64,000 nt of DNA, from NCBI RefSeq assembly GCF_900187505.1, contig NZ_FYDL01000003.1, forward strand, positions 62,001 through 126,000, written 5' to 3'. This document shows, piece after piece, positions 37,980 through 45,423 of this stretch. This stretch comes from Pseudomonas sp. Irchel s3h17. GTDB taxonomy: Bacteria; Pseudomonadota; Gammaproteobacteria; Pseudomonadales; Pseudomonadaceae. Numbering within the stretch: the first letter of the stretch is position 1; each line of letters starts with the position of its first letter. Position numbers and translations under genes: made by a program. The notes beneath the pieces were generated by a model. It made no database searches. It saw only the letters and a list, made by a program, of their open reading frames with translations, and was not told the DNA's origin.

Positions 37980-39659
37980 TTAGCGTTCATGCACATAGGT
38001 CCCCGGTGCGGCTTCACCTGCGGTGTAGGTCTTGTTGCCAAGCGCGGTCGGGGCCTTTTTCAGTTTGCCCGAGCGCTCGGCCTGCCAGGCCTGCCAGTGC
38101 AGCCACCAGGAATCGGTGTGCTTGGTCGAGTTTTCTTGCCATTCATCCGCCGTCGCCGCCATCTCGGTGCTGGTCATATAGCGCGATTTCGGGTTGCCCG
38201 GCGGGTTCAGAATGCTCTGGATGTGCCCGCTGCTCGACAGTACGAATTCGACCTTGCCACCGAACAGCTGCGCCGACTTGTAGCAGGACTTCCACGGGGT
38301 GATGTGGTCGCTGGTGCCCGCCAGGGCATAGACGTCGGACGTGACCTGCTTGAGGTCGATGGGCGTGCCGCACACTTCCAGTGCATCGGCGCGGGTCAAT
38401 GGGTTGCTTTTGAACATTTCGATCAGGTCGCCGTGGAACGCCGCGGGCAACCGGGTGGTGTCGTTGTTCCAGAACAGGATGTCGAATACCGGCGGCTCGT
38501 TGCCCAGCAGGTAGTTGTTGACCCAGTAGTTCCAGATCAGGTCGTTGGGGCGCATCCAGGCGAAGACTTTCGCCATGTCGCGACCTTCCAGCACGCCGGC
38601 CTGGTAGGAGTGACGCTTGGCGCTTTCCAGGGTCTGTTCGTCGACGAACAGCGCAACCTGGGAATCAAGGGTGGTGTCGAGCACGCTGACCAGCAGGGTG
38701 AGGGAGTTGACCTTCTTCTCGCCGATCGCGGCGTAGTGGCCCAGCAGTGCGGTGCAGGTGATGCCGCCGGAGCAGGCGCCGAGAATGTTCACGTCCTTGC
38801 TGCCGGTGATGGCCGTGATGACGTCGATCGCTTCCTTGAGCGCCTCGATGTAGGTCGACAGCCCCCACTCGCGCTGTTCCTTGGTCGGGTTGCGCCAGCT
38901 GACGATGAAGGTCTGCAGGTTGCTGCGCAAGCAGTGACGCGCCAGGCTTTTTTCCGGGCTCAGGTCGAACACGTAGAATTTGTTGATCTGTGGCGGTACC
39001 ACCAGCAGCGGGCGTTCGTACACTTGCTCGGTGGTGGGGCGGTACTGGATCAGCTCCAGCACGTCGTTGCGGAAAACCACCGCACCCTCGCTGGTGCCCA
39101 GGCTCTTGCCGACTTCGAAGGCGCCCATGTTGACCTGGCTCGGCATGCCGCCGTTGTGGACCAGGTCCTTGGCCAGGTGGGAGAGGCCGTCGAGCAGGCT
39201 CTTGCCGCCGGTCTCGAAGAAGCGCTTGACCGCCGCGGGGTTGGCCGCGCTGTTGGTCGGGGCCATGGCTTCGGTCATCAGGTTGATCACGAAGTGCCCG
39301 CGGTTGATGTCCTGATCGGAGAGGTTGCTCTCGTCAATCCAGTCGTGGAGTTCCTTGCGCCACGCCAGGTAGGTTTGCAGGTAGCGTTTGTACAGCGGGT
39401 TCTGGCTCCAGGCCGGATCGTTGAAGCGACGGTCATCGCCTGCCGGTTGCAGTTCGGACTTGCCGAACATGACGTTCTTGAGCTCGATGCCGAAATGGGC
39501 AACATGCTTGACGCTGTGGATGGGTTGTTTGATGGCCTGGGTCAGCACCATGCGGGCAGAGGTAAGCAGATCTTTTCGACGCAAGCCGATGACCGGGTTG
39601 AGCCCCAGGGTATTTTCCGAGGCTTGGGTTTTCAGGTCATCGTTATTCTTGTTACTCAT
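37980..39659 (-). CDS. phaC1: Class II poly(3-hydroxyalkanoate) synthase PhaC1
   Basis: PhaC1 is the main medium-chain-length PHA synthase. The 559-residue enzyme shows the Cys nucleophile box GACSGG (NILGACSGGITC), DLIWNYWVNNYLLGNEPPVF, GTSDHITPWKSCY and SSSGHIQSILNPP, aligning along its whole length with PhaC2. A GTAG site is weak, but the codons after ATG hold an A-rich Hfq/Crc-type motif. A sigma-54 type promoter and an inverted repeat lie upstream. Confidence 0.97.
   Translation of the reverse strand: MSNKNNDDLKTQASENTLGLNPVIGLRRKDLLTSARMVLTQAIKQPIHSVKHVAHFGIELKNVMFGKSELQPAGDDRRFNDPAWSQNPLYKRYLQTYLAWRKELHDWIDESNLSDQDINRGHFVINLMTEAMAPTNSAANPAAVKRFFETGGKSLLDGLSHLAKDLVHNGGMPSQVNMGAFEVGKSLGTSEGAVVFRNDVLELIQYRPTTEQVYERPLLVVPPQINKFYVFDLSPEKSLARHCLRSNLQTFIVSWRNPTKEQREWGLSTYIEALKEAIDVITAITGSKDVNILGACSGGITCTALLGHYAAIGEKKVNSLTLLVSVLDTTLDSQVALFVDEQTLESAKRHSYQAGVLEGRDMAKVFAWMRPNDLIWNYWVNNYLLGNEPPVFDILFWNNDTTRLPAAFHGDLIEMFKSNPLTRADALEVCGTPIDLKQVTSDVYALAGTSDHITPWKSCYKSAQLFGGKVEFVLSSSGHIQSILNPPGNPKSRYMTSTEMAATADEWQENSTKHTDSWWLHWQAWQAERSGKLKKAPTALGNKTYTAGEAAPGTYVHER
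39643..39653 (-). promoter_or_regulatory. Candidate Hfq/Crc catabolite-activity motif in the phaC1 start
   Basis: AACAAGAATAA at codons 3-6 holds two overlapping AANAANAA matches, right after the ATG. Crc control of phaC1 translation is reported in P. putida (from memory), with a motif at the same end of the gene. Confidence 0.6.
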
Positions 39660-39699
39660 CTACGACGCTCCATTGTCCTGATATGAGTTCCTGAGTCTA

Positions 39700-39717
39700 G
39701 CTGTGTAGTCACACAGC
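39700..39717. promoter_or_regulatory. Inverted repeat in the phaC1 leader
   Basis: GCTGTGT, AGTC and ACACAGC make a perfect 7-base inverted repeat about 45 bases before the phaC1 start. It could be an operator (PhaD is the local TetR regulator) or an RNA hairpin; the sequence does not decide. Confidence 0.5.
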
Positions 39718-39767
39718 AAATGCCAGGCACTACTCTCAGGTGACCGTTAATTGCACACCGCTACAAA

Positions 39768-39783
39768 TGCACGGAACTTGCCA
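39768..39783 (-). promoter_or_regulatory. Candidate sigma-54 promoter of phaC1
   Basis: On the minus strand TGGCAAGTTCCGTGCA has GG-N10-GC spacing and matches 10 of the 12 fixed consensus positions. It lies about 110 bases before phaC1. A sigma-54 site upstream of phaC1 has been described in P. aeruginosa (from memory). Confidence 0.6.
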
Positions 39784-39900
39784 GATCCATTGGTTACCGG
39801 AGTTTAATTTTTTTCGCAAGCAGGCCCGTCATTGGCCTTTGGCCGACGCATTCAAACAGATGAAATTAGAAAATGCGCTCTAAAGTGCGAAAGCCTTGAG

Positions 39901-40281
39901 CTAGAGCATCAGCTTGACGACAGACTCGCTGGGATCGCGGGATTTTCCGGCGGCTTTGAGCTCGGCGAGATAGTCGTCCCAGAGTGCGTCATAACGTCGC
40001 GCCAGCTCGTAGAGATATTCCCAGGTGAACAGGCCGCTGTCGTGGCCGTCATCGAAGGTCAATTTCAGTGCGTACTGACCGGCCGGTTCTACCTTGCTCA
40101 GGCCGACGTTGATCTTGCCAAACTGCAGGACAGGTTTGCCGTGGCCCTGGACCTCGGCGGAGGGGGAGTGCACGCGAAGGAATTCCGCGCTCAGGTGATA
40201 TTCCTCGCCGGACGCATATTTGAGCGTCAGGGTTTTCGAGGCTTTGTGCAGGTTGATGGCGGTGGGGAGTTGGGTCGTCAT
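39901..40281 (-). CDS. DUF971 domain protein (gamma-butyrobetaine hydroxylase-like N-terminal domain)
   Basis: The 126-residue protein contains a DUF971 domain over nearly its whole length: TLTLKYASGEEYHLSAEFLRVHSPSAEV, then YALKLTFDDGHDSGLFTWEYLYELARRY. This domain is found alone in bacteria near hslVU and also as the N-terminal part of gamma-butyrobetaine hydroxylases. Its own function is unknown, with iron-sulfur or carbon-metabolism roles only proposed. It lies between the pha and hslVU genes; adjacency to hslU is common in gammaproteobacteria. Confidence 0.88.
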   Translation of the reverse strand: MTTQLPTAINLHKASKTLTLKYASGEEYHLSAEFLRVHSPSAEVQGHGKPVLQFGKINVGLSKVEPAGQYALKLTFDDGHDSGLFTWEYLYELARRYDALWDDYLAELKAAGKSRDPSESVVKLML

Positions 40282-40329
40282 GGGGCCGGTCGTCCGTCTT
40301 TATGGAGGCCCTGTGTCGGCGGGTGAACT

Positions 40330-40462
40330 TGTGGCGAGGGAGCTTGCTCCCGCTGGGTCGCGAAGCGATCCTGAAATCGGAGAACGCGGTCTATCTGACA
40401 GACCCCATTCGCCGGGTTCACGACTGCTGCGCAGCCGAGCGGGAGCAAGCTCCCTCGCCACA
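40330..40462. repeat. REP/REPIN element between DUF971 and hslU genes
   Basis: The left arm TGTGGCGAGGGAGCTTGCTC and its inverted right arm GAGCAAGCTCCCTCGCCACA frame about 90 bases of spacer. It separates hslU from the downstream DUF971 gene. Confidence 0.88.
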
Positions 40463-40487
40463 GAAGCCCGCTCACACAGAATGTGAC

Positions 40488-41825
40488 CTACAGGATATAA
40501 CGGGACAGGTCTTCGTTCTGCGCCAATTCGCCCAGGTGGTTGTTGACGTAGTCGGCGTCGATGCGGATTGGCTGGTCGCTGTGGGTGCTGGCCAGGTCGC
40601 CGGCGCTGAACGACACCTCTTCGAGCAGGCGCTCGAGCAGGGTGTGCAGGCGACGGGCACCGATGTTTTCGGTCTTCTCGTTGACCTGCCAGGCGATCTC
40701 CGCGATGCGCTTGATGCCGCTCGGCTGGAACTCGATGCCCAGGCCTTCGGTTTTCAGCAGGGCGCAATATTGTTCGGTCAGGGACGCGTGGGGCTCGCTG
40801 AGAATGCGTTCGAAATCTTCCGGGCTCAGGGCCTTGAGTTCGACGCGAATCGGCAGGCGGCCTTGCAACTCAGGTACCAGGTCGCTCGGCTTGCTCAGGT
40901 GGAACGCACCCGAAGCAATGAACAGAATGTGGTCGGTCTTGACCATGCCCAGCTTGGTGTTGACCGTGCAGCCTTCGATCAGTGGCAGCAAGTCGCGCTG
41001 TACGCCTTCGCGGGATACGTCGACGCCGCCGGAATTGCCGCGCTTGGCGACCTTGTCGATTTCGTCGATGAACACGATGCCGTGCTGCTCGACCGCTTCC
41101 AGCGCCTTGGCCTTGAGTTCTTCGTCATTGACCAGGCGGCTGGCCTCTTCGTCGCGCACCAGTTTCAGTGCTTCCTTGACCTTGAGCTTGCGATTCTTGC
41201 GCTTGCCCTTGCCCATGTTGGCGAACAGGCTCTGCAGCTGGTTGGTCATCTCTTCCATGCCAGGAGGCGCGGAGATGTCGACGCCGGAGACTTCGGCGAC
41301 TTCGATTTCGATTTCCTTGTCATCCAGCTGACCTTCGCGCAGGCGCTTGCGGAACAGCTGGCGGGTGTTGGAGTCGGCAGTCGGGGCTTCGTCGTTGTTG
41401 AAGCCCATGCGTGCCGGCGGCAGCAGCGCGTCGAGGATGCGCTCTTCGGCGGCGTCTTCGGCGCGATGGCGGACCTTGATCATTTCCTGCTCGCGCAGCA
41501 GCTTGATCGCGGCATCGGCCAGGTCACGGATGATCGACTCGACGTCACGGCCGACGTAGCCGACTTCGGTGAACTTGGTCGCTTCGACCTTGATGAACGG
41601 TGCATTGGCCAGTTTGGCCAGGCGACGGGCGATTTCGGTCTTGCCGACACCGGTCGGGCCGATCATCAGGATGTTCTTGGGGGTGACTTCTACGCGCAGC
41701 TCTTCAGGCAGCTGCATCCGGCGCCAGCGGTTACGCAGGGCGATGGCGACGGCGCGCTTGGCATCGTCCTGGCCGATGATATGGCGATTGAGTTCGTGGA
41801 CGATTTCACGGGGAGTCATGGACAT
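40488..41825 (-). CDS. hslU: ATP-dependent protease ATPase subunit HslU
   Basis: HslU is the AAA+ unfoldase of the HslVU protease. The 445-residue protein begins [19 protein letters not shown], with Walker [13 protein letters not shown], the GYVG pore loop ([12 protein letters not shown]), Walker [15 protein letters not shown], an I domain, and a C-terminal tail that inserts into HslV. It follows hslV by 54 bases and shares the heat-shock promoter upstream. ATG 41819 is an alternative start. Confidence 0.97.
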   Translation of the reverse strand: MSMTPREIVHELNRHIIGQDDAKRAVAIALRNRWRRMQLPEELRVEVTPKNILMIGPTGVGKTEIARRLAKLANAPFIKVEATKFTEVGYVGRDVESIIRDLADAAIKLLREQEMIKVRHRAEDAAEERILDALLPPARMGFNNDEAPTADSNTRQLFRKRLREGQLDDKEIEIEVAEVSGVDISAPPGMEEMTNQLQSLFANMGKGKRKNRKLKVKEALKLVRDEEASRLVNDEELKAKALEAVEQHGIVFIDEIDKVAKRGNSGGVDVSREGVQRDLLPLIEGCTVNTKLGMVKTDHILFIASGAFHLSKPSDLVPELQGRLPIRVELKALSPEDFERILSEPHASLTEQYCALLKTEGLGIEFQPSGIKRIAEIAWQVNEKTENIGARRLHTLLERLLEEVSFSAGDLASTHSDQPIRIDADYVNNHLGELAQNEDLSRYIL

Positions 41826-41879
41826 AATATTTGGCGGACCTCAAGCAAGAGTGAGTCGTGGCGCGTGGCCGAAACAGGC

Positions 41880-42410
41880 TTACTCGGCGCAGTCCTGCTC
41901 CTCAATGGTCTGAGTGTGGTTGGTGAATACACAGATGTCGCCGGCAATGCCGAGGGCGGTTTCAACGATTTCCCGGGCCGACAGGTCGGTTTTTTTCAGC
42001 AGGGCACTGGCGGCGGCCTGGGCAAAGGCGCCACCGGATCCCATGGCGATCAGGCCATCTTCGGGCTCAACCACATCGCCGTTGCCGGTGATGATCAGGG
42101 AGGCGTCTTTGTTGGCGACGGCGAGCATGGCTTCGAGGCGGCTCAGGGAGCGGTCGGTACGCCATTCCTTGGCAAGCTCGACGGCCGCCCGGACCAGATG
42201 GCCCTGGTGCTTTTCAAGCTGGCCTTCGAAGCGTTCGAAGAGGGTAAAGGCGTCAGCGGTGGCGCCAGCAAAGCCGGCGATGACCTGGCCGTGGTACAGG
42301 CGGCGAACTTTTTTCGCGTTGCCTTTCATCACGGTGTTGCCCAGAGAAACCTGGCCGTCGCCGCCCATGACGACTTTGCCGTGGCGGCGAACTGAAACGA
42401 TGGTGGTCAA
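41880..42410 (-). CDS. hslV: ATP-dependent protease subunit HslV
   Basis: HslV is the proteasome-like peptidase; its N-terminal Thr is the catalytic nucleophile. I place the start at TTG 42410 because it gives (M)[19 protein letters not shown], so removing the initiator exposes Thr, and the length is the family's 176 residues. GGAG lies 9 bases upstream. Longer in-frame starts would bury the nucleophile. Other family features are [15 protein letters not shown] and [17 protein letters not shown]. Confidence 0.95.
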   Translation of the reverse strand: MTTIVSVRRHGKVVMGGDGQVSLGNTVMKGNAKKVRRLYHGQVIAGFAGATADAFTLFERFEGQLEKHQGHLVRAAVELAKEWRTDRSLSRLEAMLAVANKDASLIITGNGDVVEPEDGLIAMGSGGAFAQAAASALLKKTDLSAREIVETALGIAGDICVFTNHTQTIEEQDCAE

Positions 42411-42456
42411 GGGAAGAGTCTCCACGCAGCGGGGCGAAAATGCCTTATGCAAACTC

Positions 42457-42484
42457 ATATGGGGGTGGCGGAGCGTTTTTCAAC
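42457..42484 (-). promoter_or_regulatory. Sigma-32 heat-shock promoter of hslVU
   Basis: On the minus strand GTTGAAA, a 13-base spacer and CCCCATAT match the RpoH consensus (CTTGAAA / CCCCATNT) at all but one position with allowed spacing. The start would fall near 42450, 40 bases before hslV. Confidence 0.85.
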
Positions 42485-42545
42485 TGTAGGACGTAGCCGG
42501 GGACGAGCGGTTTGTCATGGGTGAAAGAGGATACAAGTGAATCCC

Positions 42546-42689
42546 TGTGGCAAAGGCGCTTGCTCCCGTCGGCCGGTCCGCGCTCGGGCGAAGCAGTCGT
42601 GAATCCGGGCATCGCGGTTTGTCTGGCATACCGCAATGCCCGGATTGGGAGCGCTTCGCACTCCAGCGGGAGCAAGCTCCCTCGCCACA
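42546..42689. repeat. REP/REPIN element upstream of the hslVU promoter
   Basis: The left arm is diverged (TGTGGCAAAGGCGCTTGCTC), while the right arm GAGCAAGCTCCCTCGCCACA is canonical. The inverted pair spans 144 bases between the hslV promoter and the SPOR gene. Confidence 0.82.
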
Positions 42690-42720
42690 AAAGCAGATGG
42701 CTTCTGCCAGTAAAGTGGGA

Positions 42721-43419
42721 TCAGCGGCTCTGGCGTTGTTGTAACAACAGGTTGCTGAAGCCGCTGCCGGCCAGTTGTTTCTGGGCGGTGGTCAGTTGTT
42801 CGCGGTTGCTGAACGGGCCGACCAGGACGCGGTACCAGGTTTCATCCTTCACCGTGCCGGACTCCACCGATACTGCCTGGCCGAGCAGAATGATCTGTGC
42901 CCGGACCTTGTCGGCGTCGGCTTCCTTGCGGAACGACCCTGCCTGCAGGAAAAACTTGGTCACGGGCGCCGCCTTGGCCACGGGCGGCGCTGGTGGCGGG
43001 GTGAGTCCGCTCAGGGCGGCCTGGGCGCGGGCGGTGTCGATCTTCGCCGCTTCTGCCGGGGTCACAGGCGCCAACGGGGCGGTCTGCGGTGTCGGCAGGG
43101 TTTTTTCCGGCACGGCGTCAGGCGGTACGATGACCTCCGATTCCGGCAGCAGGGTGTAGAAGTCGTACTTCGGCTTCACCGGCTGCTGCGGGCTCGGCGG
43201 GGTCTTGTTGGCCTCGGCGATCCGCGTGGCTTTCTGCTCTTCCTGCTTGACCCGCTTGACGTCGTCGCCCTTGCCCGGCTCCAGCTTCATCAGGAACACG
43301 ATGAACGCGCCGACGGTCAGGCCGATGGCCATCCATAGCCAGCCCGGGATCGGCTGTTTTGCAGGAGCTTGGTAACGGCTGGCGCCACGCTTGGGTGCAG
43401 GTTTTTTCTTGGCGGCCAA
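42721..43419 (-). CDS. SPOR domain protein (FtsN-like, N-terminal membrane anchor)
   Basis: The 232-residue protein starts at TTG 43419, one base after the argS stop, with GGAG 10 bases upstream; it begins LAAKKKPAPKRGASRYQAP. A single inner-membrane span follows (GWLWMAIGLTVGAFIVFLM, about 25-43), then a Pro/Ala-rich periplasmic linker and a C-terminal SPOR domain (FFLQAGSFRKEADADKVRAQ to VLVGPFSNREQLTTAQKQL) that binds denuded peptidoglycan at division sites. It is cotranscribed with argS. Confidence 0.88.
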   Translation of the reverse strand: MAAKKKPAPKRGASRYQAPAKQPIPGWLWMAIGLTVGAFIVFLMKLEPGKGDDVKRVKQEEQKATRIAEANKTPPSPQQPVKPKYDFYTLLPESEVIVPPDAVPEKTLPTPQTAPLAPVTPAEAAKIDTARAQAALSGLTPPPAPPVAKAAPVTKFFLQAGSFRKEADADKVRAQIILLGQAVSVESGTVKDETWYRVLVGPFSNREQLTTAQKQLAGSGFSNLLLQQRQSR

Positions 43420-43420
43420 C

Positions 43421-45157
43421 TTACATGCGCTCCAGAGTTTCCAGGCCCAGGAGTTCAAGGCCTTGCTTGAGAGTGCGACCGGTCAGCGCGGCAAGGCGCA
43501 AGCGGCTCTGCATCTGTGCCGGGGTTTCGGCACCGAGGATCGGGCAGTTCTCGTAGAAGCTGGAGAACAGGCCGGCGACGTCGTACAGGTAAGTGCAGAG
43601 GGTGTGCGGCGTGCCCTTGTCGGCCACGTTGTTCAGCACTTCAGCGAACTGCGCCAGCTTGGCCGCCAGTTCCTGTTCGTGCGCGGCTTCGAGGACGATT
43701 TGCCCTTCGACTTCGCTGAAATCCTTGCCAAGCTTGCGGAATACGCCGGCCACACGGGTGTAGGCGTACAGCAGGTACGGCGCGGTGTTGCCTTCGAAGT
43801 TCAGCATCAGGTCGAAGTTGAAGCTGTAGTCGCTGGTGCGGTGCTTGGACAGGTCGGCGTATTTCACTGCGCCAATACCGACGACTTTGGCGATGTTGCG
43901 CAGGTCGGCTTCGGCCAGCTCCGGATTTTTTTCCTTCACCAGGGTGTAGGCGCGTTCCTTGGCTTCGTTCAGCAGGTCGATCAGCTTCACGGTGCCGCCA
44001 TCACGGGTCTTGAATGGACGGCCATCGGCGCCGTTCATGGTGCCGAAGCCCATGTGTTCCATTTCCATCGGATGGGTCACGAAGCCGGCCATACGCGCTA
44101 CGGCAAACACTTGCTGGAAGTGCAGGGCCTGGCGCTGGTCGACGAAGTACAGCGCGCGGTCGGCCTTGAGCACGCCGCTACGGTAGCGCACGGCGGCCAG
44201 GTCAGTGGTGGCGTAGAGGTAGCCGCCGTCAGCCTTGACGATGATCACCGGCAGCGGCTCGCCGTCGGCGTTCTTGAACTCGTCGAGGAACACGCACTGG
44301 GCGCCGTTGCTCTCGACCAGCATGCCCTTGGCCTTGAGGTCGTTGACCACGTTGATCAGGTCGTCGTTGTAGGCGCTTTCGCCCATGACGTCGGCCATGG
44401 TCAGTTTGACGTTCAGCTGTTCGTAGATCTTCTGGCAGTGGGACAGCGAGATGTCCTTGAACTTGGTCCACAGCGCCAGGCATTCCGCATCGCCGGCCTG
44501 CAGCTTGACCACCAGGCCGCGGGCGCGGTCGGCGAACTCTGCGGATTCGTCGAAGCGTTGCTTGGCGGCACGGTAGAAGTTCTCGAGGTCCGACAGCTCG
44601 TCGCTGGTGATCGGGTTTTCCTGCAGGTACGCCATTAGCATGCCGAACTGGGTGCCCCAGTCGCCAACGTGGTTCTGGCGGATCACGGTGTCGCCGAGGA
44701 ACTCCAGGACCCGTGCCACGCCGTCGCCGATGATGGTCGAGCGCAAGTGGCCGACGTGCATTTCCTTGGCCAGGTTCGGTGCCGACAGGTCGACCACGGT
44801 ACGCTGGACTGGGCCGGTCTTGCGCACGCCTACTTGAGCGTCGGCCAGGGCTGCATCCAGGCGCGCGGCCAGGGCCTGGGTGTTCTGGAAGAAGTTGAGG
44901 AACCCGGGGCCGGCGATTTCAGCCTTGCTGACGTTTTCGTCAACCGGCAGCGCGGCAATGATTTTTTCCGCCAGGTCGCGCGGTTTCATGCCGGCAGGTT
45001 TGGCCAGCATCATGGCGATGTTGCTGGCGAAGTCGCCGTGAGTCTTGTCACGGGAGTTCTCCACCTGAATCGCCGGCGTCAGGCCTTCAGGCAACACACC
45101 GTCGGTAACGAGTTGGGTGAGGGCTTGCTGGATCAACTGGCGAATGGTGTCTTTCAT
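43421..45157 (-). CDS. argS: Arginine--tRNA ligase
   Basis: ArgRS charges tRNA-Arg. The 578-residue class-I enzyme has the N-terminal additional domain, the HIGH-like signature [12 protein letters not shown] following NLAKEM, and a C-terminal anticodon-binding domain with [18 protein letters not shown]. ArgS enzymes usually lack a canonical KMSKS, and none is obvious here. I start at ATG 45157, with AGAGAAG upstream. It is followed by the SPOR gene after one base. Confidence 0.96.
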   Translation of the reverse strand: MKDTIRQLIQQALTQLVTDGVLPEGLTPAIQVENSRDKTHGDFASNIAMMLAKPAGMKPRDLAEKIIAALPVDENVSKAEIAGPGFLNFFQNTQALAARLDAALADAQVGVRKTGPVQRTVVDLSAPNLAKEMHVGHLRSTIIGDGVARVLEFLGDTVIRQNHVGDWGTQFGMLMAYLQENPITSDELSDLENFYRAAKQRFDESAEFADRARGLVVKLQAGDAECLALWTKFKDISLSHCQKIYEQLNVKLTMADVMGESAYNDDLINVVNDLKAKGMLVESNGAQCVFLDEFKNADGEPLPVIIVKADGGYLYATTDLAAVRYRSGVLKADRALYFVDQRQALHFQQVFAVARMAGFVTHPMEMEHMGFGTMNGADGRPFKTRDGGTVKLIDLLNEAKERAYTLVKEKNPELAEADLRNIAKVVGIGAVKYADLSKHRTSDYSFNFDLMLNFEGNTAPYLLYAYTRVAGVFRKLGKDFSEVEGQIVLEAAHEQELAAKLAQFAEVLNNVADKGTPHTLCTYLYDVAGLFSSFYENCPILGAETPAQMQSRLRLAALTGRTLKQGLELLGLETLERM

Positions 45158-45216
45158 GGTCTTCTCTTTCAACCGCAGGGCGGCGGCGCATCAATGCGCG
45201 GGTGGAAAAACTGGGC

Positions 45217-45245
45217 ATTATCCGTTGCGAAGTCGGGCTTGCCAA
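45217..45245 (-). promoter_or_regulatory. Sigma-70 promoter of argS
   Basis: On the minus strand TTGGCA and GATAAT are each 5 of 6 matches to consensus, 17 bases apart. The start would be about 50 bases before the argS ATG. Confidence 0.68.
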
Positions 45246-45286
45246 CCATTGTAGGTTCATTGTGGACTTACGGCGGCTGATTACTT

Positions 45287-45417
45287 TGTGGCGAGGGAGC
45301 TTGCTCCCGCTGGGGCGCGAAGCGCTCCTGAAATCGGCTGCCGTGTTCTTCTTGCCGGAACAGGGCTCCATGTTTGCGGCTGCTGCGCACCCGAGCGGGA
45401 GCAAGCTCCCTCGCCAC
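45287..45417. repeat. REP/REPIN element between argS and priA
   Basis: TGTGGCGAGGGAGCTTGCTC at the left and GAGCAAGCTCCCTCGCCAC at the right are inverted copies. It lies 6 bases after the priA stop and about 40 bases upstream of the argS promoter. Confidence 0.88.
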
Positions 45418-45423
45418 GTTGAT

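Noticed and set aside
40302..42395. 697-codon open frame on the plus strand across hslU and hslV
   Set aside because: It crosses two well-identified minus-strand genes and a REP, with no protein family features; high G+C makes such antisense frames common.
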